Positions 47,418-55,458 of a stretch of 64,000 nt of DNA are shown in pieces. The DNA is taken from contig CBDCVQ010000019.1 in the NCBI GenBank assembly GCA_965223165.1, positions 806,001 through 870,000 of the forward strand. Direction: 5' to 3'. Position 1 is the stretch's first letter. The number at the start of each line of letters is the position of its first letter. Origin of the DNA: JABDMH01 sp965223165 (lineage in GTDB: Bacteria; Bacteroidota; Bacteroidia; Chitinophagales; Saprospiraceae). A program made the translations under genes and the position numbers. The notes beneath the pieces were generated by a model. The model saw only the letters and a list, made by a program, of their open reading frames with translations, was not told the origin of the DNA and did not search any database.

Positions 47418-47897
47418 TTAAGTCGTGAGATACTCATCGATCAGCTTAATACCCTGGCTGGGCTCAATGTACATCCGCTGGCCCAATGCTAACTTCGCCC
47501 CGTACTTAGTCCTGTACATATTGATTAATTCAGTCTTTGCCTCGAAGGTCAGAAATCCTCGGTATTGTTCTTCCACCATGAAGCTCTTTCGACACGAGAA
47601 AGCTATCAGTATCCCTGCCACTCGATCGAATCTCTTTGCCTTGGAGCCAACGTTGTGCGGAGCTACTTCCAGCAAATCCATGATTAGCATACCCGAATAC
47701 TTCCTCAAATGAACCATACCCTGTAACTCCTTTGGAGTTCTTTCTAACCTCACTCCATAAGTCTCCGTGCCTCTCCTGATCGCCACAGACTTCCAATCAA
47801 AGGACCATCCGTCCTTTCTTCCAGGCAGGTCATCAGGATGTAATCGCTCAATCTCTACTTCGACAAGCTCTCCTGAGGCGCGCTCTACAATGTACAT
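47418..47897 (-). CDS. Probable toxin-like protein with GNAT-like C-terminus, partner of the XRE gene
   Basis: 159 residues, no signal peptide or membrane segment. The C-terminal half (VAGILIAFSCRKSF, then QYRGFLTFEAKTELINMYRT and KYGAKLALGQRMYIEP) has the strand-helix spacing and the 'YGAK...M.I' ending seen in GNAT acetyltransferases. The usual RxxGxG acetyl-CoA loop is not obvious. Neighbourhood is the best clue: it is followed after 14 bases by an XRE gene and preceded by a self-palindromic site, as in type II toxin-antitoxin operons. The GNAT call is tentative; alternatively it is an unrelated protein of unknown function. Confidence 0.5.
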   Translation of the reverse strand: MYIVERASGELVEVEIERLHPDDLPGRKDGWSFDWKSVAIRRGTETYGVRLERTPKELQGMVHLRKYSGMLIMDLLEVAPHNVGSKAKRFDRVAGILIAFSCRKSFMVEEQYRGFLTFEAKTELINMYRTKYGAKLALGQRMYIEPSQGIKLIDEYLTT

Positions 47898-47932
47898 TTA
47901 CGCGGTGTAAATAGAACGCACATAATATGAAT

Positions 47933-47960
47933 AAGTTGTCAACTTTGTATAATTAAGTTG
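47933..47960 (-). promoter_or_regulatory. Palindromic operator of the toxin/antitoxin-like pair
   Basis: AAGTTGTCAACTT (47933-47945) is a perfect 13-bp palindrome, and a third half-site AAGTTG follows at 47955-47960. It lies 36-63 bases upstream of the first gene of the pair. This is the expected arrangement for cooperative binding by an XRE dimer that represses its own operon. Confidence 0.55.
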
Positions 47961-48084
47961 GAATTTTTTATACAAAAACGACAATCGATTTCCAGGCCAT
48001 CCATGAAGGGAAGCCTCATCTCATCCAAATAGCTCCCGCGGTCCTCTGGGTATGGTTAACTTCGTAGCTCAACTAGCTTGGACC

Positions 48085-50871
48085 ATGATCCACACCATCC
48101 GATCGCTCGCCTTTTTACTTCTCCTTATCTCCAGCATTTCTTCCGGCGTCGCCCGTGTCATCGATGTTGACATTCGAAGTCGGGACACTGTGCTCAATGG
48201 TAAGCACTGGGGCCCATCCGGCCCGTACGAATTGATCCAGGGTACCGTGCAGTTTGGTACGGACCCATTCAATGATCACAATCAGCAGATCGTCGATATC
48301 CACCTGGCGCCGACCAATGAGCAGGGATGGGTGATATCCAGTGCCGATCTGGTCGTCCTCAAACCGGTGGACCCTACCAAGTCGACGGTGGCGCTGATAG
48401 AGGTGACCAACCGGGGCGGTATGTTTACGCCCAGCTACTTTTTGGCTGGCCAGGGCAAGGTGAGTGACCCCGATGCCGCCATGGCTTTTGGAGATGGCCT
48501 CCTGCTGCGGCAAGGCTATACCATCATCTGGGTCGGATGGCAGTTTGATGTACCTGAGCGGGAAGACCTCCTCAATTTCTTCGCTCCGGTGGCCAAGTAT
48601 CCCGAGGGCAGCCCTATCATTGGCCTGGCACGTAGTGACTGGACCCTAGACGAGCCCACCCACAATCTGAAACTGGGCCATCGAGATCAAATCGGATATC
48701 CTGCCTATGATCTGGCATCAGATGTGCACCGCCTGACCAAACGACCCGGTCGTGATGCGGCCAGGATCACCGTCGATCGGGCGGACTGGGAATTTGGCAA
48801 ACTAGAGGAGGACCGGATCCTAGCCTCGGATCGGTGGATATATAGTCAGGAGGGGTTTGAAGCAGGCATGATTTACGAGCTGGTCTACCATACCTACGAT
48901 CCGGTGGTGGTGGGTTTGGGGCTCTCTGCGATCCGGGATATGGCCTCATTTGTCAAGTACGATACCTTATGCCCCTTTGGCGCCTCCTATGTACTGGCTG
49001 CCGGTGTATCGCAGACGGGCCGCTTTCTACGCCACTTTCTGTACCAGGGCTTTAACGCAGATGAAGCTGGCCGACGGGCCTACGACGGCATGATGATCAT
49101 CACCGCCGGAGCTGGTCGAGGTTCATTCAACCACCGCTTTGCCCAGCCCTCGCGTGACGCACATCGGTATTCCGCTTTTTTCTACCCCACAGATATCTTT
49201 CCATTCACCAGTCGCACCCAAGAGGACCCGGTGACCGGAATAGAAGACGGACTGCTTGCCTATGTGGAGGAGGAACATCGTCCCAAGATATTTTACGTCA
49301 ATACCGGCTACGAATATTGGGGTCGTGCCGCAGGTCTCATCCATACCAGCCCGGATGGGCGACGGGATATTTCGCCCCTGGACCATGAACGAATCTATCA
49401 CATTGCCAGCGGACAACACTTCGTCAACGGATTTCCCCCCGCTAACCCCGAGGGCCCCCTTCATATTGGAAATCCCTTGCAGTTCAAGCCCAACTATCGA
49501 GCGCTGCTGTCGGCCCTCACCGAATGGGTAGTGCAACGTCGAGACCCCCCTGCCAGTCAAATCCCCACGATCCGCGAAGGTTCTCTCGTCTCTATTGACA
49601 GGGTCAACTATCCGTCAATCCCCGGATTCGAGGCACCGCAGGTGATTCACCAGGCCTATCGCGCCGACTACGGACCTAACTGGAGCCGCGGCTTGATCAC
49701 CAGGCAACCGCCGCATCTGCCTAGCACTTTCCCCTCGCTGGCGCCTCAGGTAGACAACATTGGCAATGAGATCGGTGGCATCAGAAATGTAGAGATTCGC
49801 GTGCCCCTGGCTACCTATGTACCCACCTCGGTACGGACAGGGATGGCTGGTGGCAACGGCGAGCTACACGACTTTCGTGGCACCTATATCCCGTTGCCCC
49901 TGGTGCCGACCTCGGCAGATGATCGTCCGGCCATCTCCGAGCTCTACACCTCCAAAGAGGCCTATTTGGACGCGGTCGGACACGCACTGGACGAGTTGGT
50001 GCAAGATCGATTCGTACTTCAGGACGATACCTATGCCATCCTGCGTCGGAGTAGCGACTATTGGAATTGGATCCATCGAAAGGAAGCGACACGAACAGCG
50101 AGCATCAACGTGATGTCTTTCAATATCCGCTACGACAACCCAAGGGACGGACCGCATCGTTGGGACGAACGCAAGGAACGAGTGTCGGAGATCATCTCTA
50201 CCCACCAGCCGGCGGTGCTGGGCCTGCAGGAGGCACTTCGGCACCAGTGCCAGTATCTGGCTAAAAACGTCAAAGGCTATCGATGGGTAGGGGTAGGACG
50301 AGATGACGGAAAGACGGCAGGTGAATACGTGCCTATCTTTTATCTAAAAAAGAAATGGAAGCTCAGAGACTGGGGCACGTTTTGGTTGAGTGAGACCCCT
50401 GACCAGGTCTCGAAAGGCTGGGATGCCGCCCTAGAGCGCATCGTCACTTGGGCCCGTCTGGTGGACAGGGCAACTGGCAAGGAGCTCTTCGCCTTTAATA
50501 CACACTTTGATCACCGGGGGAAACAAGCCCGTATCGAGAGCGCTCGACTGCTCGCCAGGCAAATTGCTGCCCTAGCAGGAGATGCACCCTTCGTGGTCAT
50601 GGGAGACTTCAATTTTAGTCCGACGACAATCGCCTATCGGGAGCTGGCCAAGGATCCATTGGTCGATGCGAGGGTGGTCGGCCTGCATCAGCAGGGACCC
50701 CAAGGCACCTTCTCCGGATTCACAGTCAAGGATGAGTTGCCCCGGGATCAGATTGACTACATCTTTCTGCGAAAGGGCCTGTCCTGCACCTCCTTTCAAG
50801 TGATCGATCAAGCCTGGAATGGGCATTATGCTTCCGACCATTTTGCGGTGATGGCTCAAGTCCAGTTTTAA
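48085..50871 (+). CDS. Fusion of alpha/beta-hydrolase (Abhydrolase_10-like) and endonuclease/exonuclease/phosphatase domain
   Basis: 928 residues from the ATG at 48085, which gives a signal peptide (SLAFLLLLISSISSGVA). Residues ~20-670 belong to the large secreted alpha/beta-hydrolase family whose nucleophile is in LAAGVSQTGRFLRHFL; conserved LIEVTNRGG and IWVGWQFDVP also fit. Residues ~675-928 are an EEP-fold phosphodiesterase with every catalytic motif: VMSFNIRYDNPRDGP, GLQEAL, FNTHFDHRG, MGDFNFSP, DQIDYIFL and SDHFAV. The two are joined without stop or gap. The EEP part resembles those of secreted sphingomyelinase or nuclease-like hydrolases; the combined substrate is unknown. Confidence 0.85.
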   Translation: MIHTIRSLAFLLLLISSISSGVARVIDVDIRSRDTVLNGKHWGPSGPYELIQGTVQFGTDPFNDHNQQIVDIHLAPTNEQGWVISSADLVVLKPVDPTKSTVALIEVTNRGGMFTPSYFLAGQGKVSDPDAAMAFGDGLLLRQGYTIIWVGWQFDVPEREDLLNFFAPVAKYPEGSPIIGLARSDWTLDEPTHNLKLGHRDQIGYPAYDLASDVHRLTKRPGRDAARITVDRADWEFGKLEEDRILASDRWIYSQEGFEAGMIYELVYHTYDPVVVGLGLSAIRDMASFVKYDTLCPFGASYVLAAGVSQTGRFLRHFLYQGFNADEAGRRAYDGMMIITAGAGRGSFNHRFAQPSRDAHRYSAFFYPTDIFPFTSRTQEDPVTGIEDGLLAYVEEEHRPKIFYVNTGYEYWGRAAGLIHTSPDGRRDISPLDHERIYHIASGQHFVNGFPPANPEGPLHIGNPLQFKPNYRALLSALTEWVVQRRDPPASQIPTIREGSLVSIDRVNYPSIPGFEAPQVIHQAYRADYGPNWSRGLITRQPPHLPSTFPSLAPQVDNIGNEIGGIRNVEIRVPLATYVPTSVRTGMAGGNGELHDFRGTYIPLPLVPTSADDRPAISELYTSKEAYLDAVGHALDELVQDRFVLQDDTYAILRRSSDYWNWIHRKEATRTASINVMSFNIRYDNPRDGPHRWDERKERVSEIISTHQPAVLGLQEALRHQCQYLAKNVKGYRWVGVGRDDGKTAGEYVPIFYLKKKWKLRDWGTFWLSETPDQVSKGWDAALERIVTWARLVDRATGKELFAFNTHFDHRGKQARIESARLLARQIAALAGDAPFVVMGDFNFSPTTIAYRELAKDPLVDARVVGLHQQGPQGTFSGFTVKDELPRDQIDYIFLRKGLSCTSFQVIDQAWNGHYASDHFAVMAQVQF

Positions 50872-50880
50872 GGACCGGGA

Positions 50881-51843
50881 TCAAGCGTTGTCCTCGATAA
50901 ACTGGCAAGCCCTGTGTTCGGCGTAGGTTTGCTTTTCACCTGGCTTCCAAAAGCCGACATGCCCCCCCGTCTCTGGTATTTCCAGGTACACGAAGTCATG
51001 CCCGGCCACCAGCTCCTTGGGAAAGCTAGGTGACTGCAAAAAAGGATCATTCAGTGCATTTATGAGGAGGGTCGGCGTCCGAATCCCAGCCAGAAAGTTG
51101 TTGGCAGAACCCTGGCGATAGTATTCATCCGCACTTTCAAACTCGGTGAGCGCCGTGGTGTATGTATTGTCAAAACGGTACCACGACTTTATGCTGTCAT
51201 AGGCGCTGAGATCGAGGACTCCCGGAAACTGCCGAGCCTTCTGTTCAAACTTTTCCCTAAGCGATCTTCGAAAGCGCCGGGTGTACAGATAGTTCTGCCA
51301 CTGATCCAATGCCTCAGAAGAGCTGGCCAAATCACAAGGGACAGAGACAGCCACGGCACTTCGGATCGACAGCGGTACATTCGCACCTTTCGTGCCGAGG
51401 TATTTCAATATCACGTTGCCGCCCAGACTATACCCACAGAGGGAAATGGCATCGTACGACCGCTCGTCCACCAGTCGATCGAGCACGTAGGTCAGGTCGG
51501 TAATCTCGCCATGGTGATACATGCGCAACAACCGGTTCATCTCGCCACTGCATGAACGAAAGTTGAGTGCCAGCACATCCCAGCCTTGCGCTTGCGCCGC
51601 ATGGGTCATACCCACCATGTAGCTACTACTGGCGCCACCCTCTAGTCCGTGACAGAGTACCACCAATCTGCGAGCACCCTGCCGGCACCAATCCAGATCG
51701 AGAAAATCTCCGTCAGGCAGTTCCCACCGCTCGCGCGCATAGGGCAATGTGTCAAACCGCCGGAAGAGGTACGGCCAGATCGTCTCTAGATGGCCATTGA
51801 AAAGGAGGGGATGCGCCCGGTAAGAAGAAGTAATGATCGGCAC
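50881..51843 (-). CDS. YheT-type alpha/beta hydrolase
   Basis: 320 residues. The family opening is GHLETIWPYLFRR, the oxyanion region VVLCHGLEGGASSSYM, and the nucleophile elbow LCGYSLGGNVILKYLG. The C-terminal acid and histidine lie in NALNDPFL and ETGGHVGFW. Length is normal for the YheT/ABHD1-3 group, esterases of uncertain substrate. It converges with the fusion gene, 9 bases between stops, and is preceded on the same strand by the cyclase-family gene, 5 bases apart. Confidence 0.9.
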   Translation of the reverse strand: MPIITSSYRAHPLLFNGHLETIWPYLFRRFDTLPYARERWELPDGDFLDLDWCRQGARRLVVLCHGLEGGASSSYMVGMTHAAQAQGWDVLALNFRSCSGEMNRLLRMYHHGEITDLTYVLDRLVDERSYDAISLCGYSLGGNVILKYLGTKGANVPLSIRSAVAVSVPCDLASSSEALDQWQNYLYTRRFRRSLREKFEQKARQFPGVLDLSAYDSIKSWYRFDNTYTTALTEFESADEYYRQGSANNFLAGIRTPTLLINALNDPFLQSPSFPKELVAGHDFVYLEIPETGGHVGFWKPGEKQTYAEHRACQFIEDNA

Positions 51844-51848
51844 GAAGA

Positions 51849-52502
51849 CTAAAATTTAGCGTAAGCCCTGACTGGCCAAGATCCCATCCCCTGCACCTTT
51901 GGTGGCACCGCAGTAAACGTGAATCCCTCTGAGGGAATGAGGTGGAGCTGACACAGATGCTCCACAATGGGCACATCTTGCGCAAGCAGGATGCGGTGCG
52001 CAGGTCTGCTGGCGATGCGGGTGTCGTCCAAGTTGTAGCCATCAATGCCCACGAGCTTCACCCCCTGCTCAAGTAAATATGCGGCCGCCTGCTCGGTCAA
52101 ATAGGGATGATTCTCATAATAGGCATCGGTATTCCAATGTTTGGACCAGCCCGTCCGCAGCAAGACCGCATGACCATCGATGCCCGCAGAAGGCAAGCGT
52201 GCTACGTCGATAGCGAGTCCATCGCTATAGGGTACATCGACAGCCAATCCCGGCAGATCCGCCAGATCCGATACGAAGAGCTGCGCAAAGTCCTTTCCAT
52301 CCTCATACCGATGAAAGGGACAATCCATGTAGGTACCGGTATTGCCCACCATGGTGATTTGGCCGATTTGAAATGTCGAGTCATCCGCATACTGTGCCTG
52401 GGACTGCTCCCTGCTCAGAAAATCACAGACGAGCGGTGCGGGTAAACCCTTGTAAGTGATGAGGCCATCATAGATCGTATGGCTGAGGTCCACATATCGC
52501 AT
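51849..52502 (-). CDS. Cyclase/kynurenine formamidase family protein, altered metal site
   Basis: 217 residues of the swivelling beta/alpha fold (cyclase family). In canonical members the zinc site reads HxGTHxDxPxH; here the region is GNTGTYMDCPFHR, so two histidines are replaced by Asn and Tyr while the Asp and last His remain. LVGIDGYNLDD and HRILLAQDVPIVEHL are the later family motifs. The subfamily with this change seems to exist in other bacteria (from memory, unverified). Activity, if any, may use a different or no metal. It is the first gene of a two-gene operon with the YheT-like hydrolase. Confidence 0.82.
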   Translation of the reverse strand: MRYVDLSHTIYDGLITYKGLPAPLVCDFLSREQSQAQYADDSTFQIGQITMVGNTGTYMDCPFHRYEDGKDFAQLFVSDLADLPGLAVDVPYSDGLAIDVARLPSAGIDGHAVLLRTGWSKHWNTDAYYENHPYLTEQAAAYLLEQGVKLVGIDGYNLDDTRIASRPAHRILLAQDVPIVEHLCQLHLIPSEGFTFTAVPPKVQGMGSWPVRAYAKF

Positions 52503-52614
52503 GTCCTATCTCAATTGTCGAGGGTAGGTGTGATCAAGGCCCAAAGAAATAAAAAAGCTTTGCTATATTCCCCGTTCCTTTATTTCTCACAGACATTTCT
52601 TGAAAAAAAACTTG

Positions 52615-52998
52615 ATGAAATCAGTAGTTAGTAAAATCACAAAAACAAACCTCGTATTTGCCATCGGTGTGACCCTATTCATCGCCGCCTGCGGAGGCGG
52701 AGGGGGGGAAGGCGACAGTACGGCCAAGGAGACGCCGAAGACTACTGCAGCCGCCCAAGAAACCCCGAAGGCTGATGGAGAGAAGGTCTGGAGAACCTAC
52801 TGCATCACCTGTCATGGCATCGATGGCAAGTTGGCTCTCAACGGCGCCAAGGATCTATCCATCTCTGAGGTATCGCGCGAAGATCGGATCGTGCAAGTCA
52901 CCAAAGGCAAGAACCTGATGACTCCTTTTGAGGGCATACTGACAGAAGAGCAGATTGAAGCGGTGGTCGATTACACCTTCACCTTCAAAGAAGAGTAG
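52615..52998 (+). CDS. Cytochrome c lipoprotein
   Basis: 127 residues from the ATG at 52615, with a lipoprotein signal (LVFAIGVTLFIAACGGG); a TTG at 52600 would lengthen it by 5. A threonine/lysine/alanine-rich linker leads to one class I cytochrome c domain with CITCHGIDGK as the haem site and methionine LMTPFEGILT as the probable sixth ligand. The role is periplasmic electron transfer. The anmK start codon follows two bases after its stop. Confidence 0.92.
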   Translation: MKSVVSKITKTNLVFAIGVTLFIAACGGGGGEGDSTAKETPKTTAAAQETPKADGEKVWRTYCITCHGIDGKLALNGAKDLSISEVSREDRIVQVTKGKNLMTPFEGILTEEQIEAVVDYTFTFKEE

Positions 52999-53000
52999 GT

Positions 53001-54115
53001 ATGCACGTCATCGGCGTGATTTCAGGCAGCTCGCTGGATGGGCTTGATATCGCATCATGTCACATTGATCTGAAAAAAAAACTCCGGTCAACGTAGACTG
53101 GTCCCTCGGCCCCTGCACGACCCTACCCTATTCGACCGACTGGAAGGATCGCCTGGCCGATGCGCCCCATCTTTCCGCACATGCGCTGACCTTGCTCGAC
53201 GCCCAGTACGGCCACTTGGTGGCTGACCTCGTCCAGGATTTCATCACTGCACACCAATTGCAACCTGATCTGATTGCCTGGCATGGGCACACCGTCTTTC
53301 ACGATCCCGCGGACCGTAGCACCTGCCAGATCGGTGACGGAGCCTGCATCGTCGCCCGAACACAACGACCGGTGGTCTGTCAGTTTCGCCGGGTGGACAT
53401 GGCGCTCGGTGGAGAAGGTGCCCCGCTGGCGCCTTTGGCAGATGGACTCCTGATGCCCCCCGCCGAGATCTACGTGAATCTAGGAGGCATCTGCAATCTC
53501 TCGTACCAGACACCCGAGGGCAGCTTCGAATCTTACGATGTGGCCCCCTGCAACCAGATCTTCAACCGACTCTCCGAGCAACTAGGGTGTCCCTATGATG
53601 ATCGAGGGGCCATCGGCGCCCGCGGTCGGATGAACCAGGAACTATTCGAACAACTCAATGCCCTGGAATACTACCGGTTGCCACCACCCAAGTCCATGGA
53701 CAATAATTGGGTGAGCAAGACCCCCTGGCCCCTGATCGAAAACTCACAGGACACCACCGAAAACAAAATGTATACGGCGGTCTCCCATTGTGCCTTGCAG
53801 ATCGCCCAGGCCTGCCAGCGGCGGCTGACCTCGGAGCAGGGCAAGGAGCGGCGACTGATGCTGACCGGAGGGGGTGCATACAACACCTTTCTCCTTCAGC
53901 GGATCGAGCACTATCTCGCTGATCCAACCACCACCTTGATTGTGCCCAACCCGGCGATCGTAGAGTTTAAAGAAGCTGCCTTGATGGCCCTGATGGGATT
54001 TCTCTATGTACAAGGCATACCAAATGTATATGCCAGTGTGACTGGAGCCCGGGCGGACCACATTGGAGGTTGCCTTTTTCAGAGTTGGACCCATCCACTC
54101 ACCATTCATGGATAA
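53001..54115 (+). CDS. anmK: Anhydro-N-acetylmuramic acid kinase, frame broken in a run of nine A
   Basis: The gene starts at ATG 53001 with the AnmK signature VIGVISGSSLDGLDIASC. This frame reads into AAAAAAAAA (53073-53081) and ends at a TAG near 53096, while the rest of the protein (VDWSLGPCTT..., GHTVFHDP, VNLGGICNLSYQ, MLTGGGAYNTFLL) continues one frame back. Ten A in place of nine would restore a 371-residue enzyme, the normal length. The enzyme phosphorylates anhydro-MurNAc from wall recycling. The break is either a sequencing error, a real mutation, or slippage on the A run. It overlaps the epimerase gene by 8 bases. Confidence 0.85.
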
Positions 54116-55148
54116 GACCAGCGCCATCCTCGTCACAGGCGCGACCGGTTTTCTCGGTAGCTACGTAGTCAGGCAACTGCTCTCCGCGGGTTATCGTAAC
54201 ATCACTTGCCTGCGCCGGTCCACCAGCAGCCTGGCGCTCCTGGGTCCGGCGGCCGCGCAGGTGCAATGGGTGGAGGGTGATCTTCAGGATACCTATCAGT
54301 TGCACGAGACACTGCAGGAGATCGATGTGGTGGTGCATGCCGCCGCACTAGTGTCGCTACGCAAGCGCGATCACGATCGAATGATGAAGATCAATGTCGA
54401 GGGTACCGCCAACGTGATCAATGCCAGCCTCGAAGGAGGGGTGAGGCGCCTGGTACACGTGAGCTCGATCGCAGCCCTGGGGCGCAGCGCCAACACAGCT
54501 AATATCGATGAGCAGACCGAATGGGTCAACGACAAGCGAAACACATCCTACGCCGTCAGCAAGTACAAAGCAGAACTGGAAGTCTGGAGAGGATGGCGGG
54601 AGGGACTGAACGTGATCGTCCTCAATCCTTCCGTCATCCTGGGCAGCGGTTTTTGGGATCTTGGCACTTGCCGCATGTTTCGGCAGGTGGCCCGGGGGCT
54701 CAGATTTTATCCCAATGGTAGTACCGGTTTTGTCGATGTCCGAGACGTGGCTAGTGCCGTCGTATCATCGATAGAAAGTGATATAACCGGCCAGCGTATG
54801 GTCATCAGCGGTGCCCACTGCTCCTGGCAGGATCTCTTTGGCCTTATCGCTCAGGGCCTGGACAAGCGCCCCCCGCACATTCGCATGACGCCTCCCCTGA
54901 CCCACCTGGCGGTCTGGGGATCCTGGGTGCTGGCCCAACTCACCCGGAGGCCCCACCTGCTGACGGCAGGAGCCATGCACAATCTCGGAGGCGACTACCA
55001 CTATGACAACCGAGCATCCATTGAAGCGCTGGGCAGTACGTATCGACCGCTGCGCGATACCATCCGGGACACCTGCAAGCAGGCCCTTGAGGCTGCTCAA
55101 AACGGTTGGGAACCCAACTATCTGCCCCTCATTTCTCCCAATGAATGA
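54108..55148 (+). CDS. NAD-dependent epimerase/dehydratase (extended SDR, 3-beta-HSD-like)
   Basis: 346 residues from the ATG at 54108, inside the end of anmK. The nucleotide-binding motif is VTGATGFLGSYVVRQLL near the start; the catalytic triad is SSIAALG and YAVSKYKAE (YxxxK); the acidic NAD-specific residue follows beta-2. VVHAAALVSLRKRD and NPSVILGSGFWD also fit this group, which acts on sugar nucleotides, flavonoid-like or sterol-like substrates. The exact substrate is not predictable. It forms an operon with the cytochrome c and anmK genes. Confidence 0.9.
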   Translation: MDKTSAILVTGATGFLGSYVVRQLLSAGYRNITCLRRSTSSLALLGPAAAQVQWVEGDLQDTYQLHETLQEIDVVVHAAALVSLRKRDHDRMMKINVEGTANVINASLEGGVRRLVHVSSIAALGRSANTANIDEQTEWVNDKRNTSYAVSKYKAELEVWRGWREGLNVIVLNPSVILGSGFWDLGTCRMFRQVARGLRFYPNGSTGFVDVRDVASAVVSSIESDITGQRMVISGAHCSWQDLFGLIAQGLDKRPPHIRMTPPLTHLAVWGSWVLAQLTRRPHLLTAGAMHNLGGDYHYDNRASIEALGSTYRPLRDTIRDTCKQALEAAQNGWEPNYLPLISPNE

Positions 55149-55458
55149 GAATTCTCCGTAAACTTTAATCGGTTGCCATTCAAGGGCAGATACATAGTGA
55201 TTTTTGGCATGGAAAAATCAGATCCGACCCCGCTTCTCTTTGTTAGGTTAACTTATCATAAATACCTATTTTGACTGCCCTGCGTGGGAAAATGCAGGAC
55301 CGAAACCCAGTCAAGGATCGAGATCGTTAGACGACACAGACGCATCTTTTGAGTGACATTCCGGTCACACGGAGACTGGAATAAGCGGCAAGACAAACAA
55401 GCTGGGGGGCACTTACTCCGAGCATCCATAAATACTGTTCAAACTATAAAATCGCTTT
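55149..55458. other. Intergenic region before the EF-G-like gene
   Basis: 310 bases without a recognised gene or hairpin array. The promoter of the EF-G-like gene should be here; I found no convincing TAnnTTTG box. Confidence 0.35.

Noticed and set aside
53073..53100. Treating the A9 break in anmK as proof of a pseudogene
   Set aside because: Only one short homopolymer differs and all motifs on both sides are intact; slippage or a sequencing error are equally possible.
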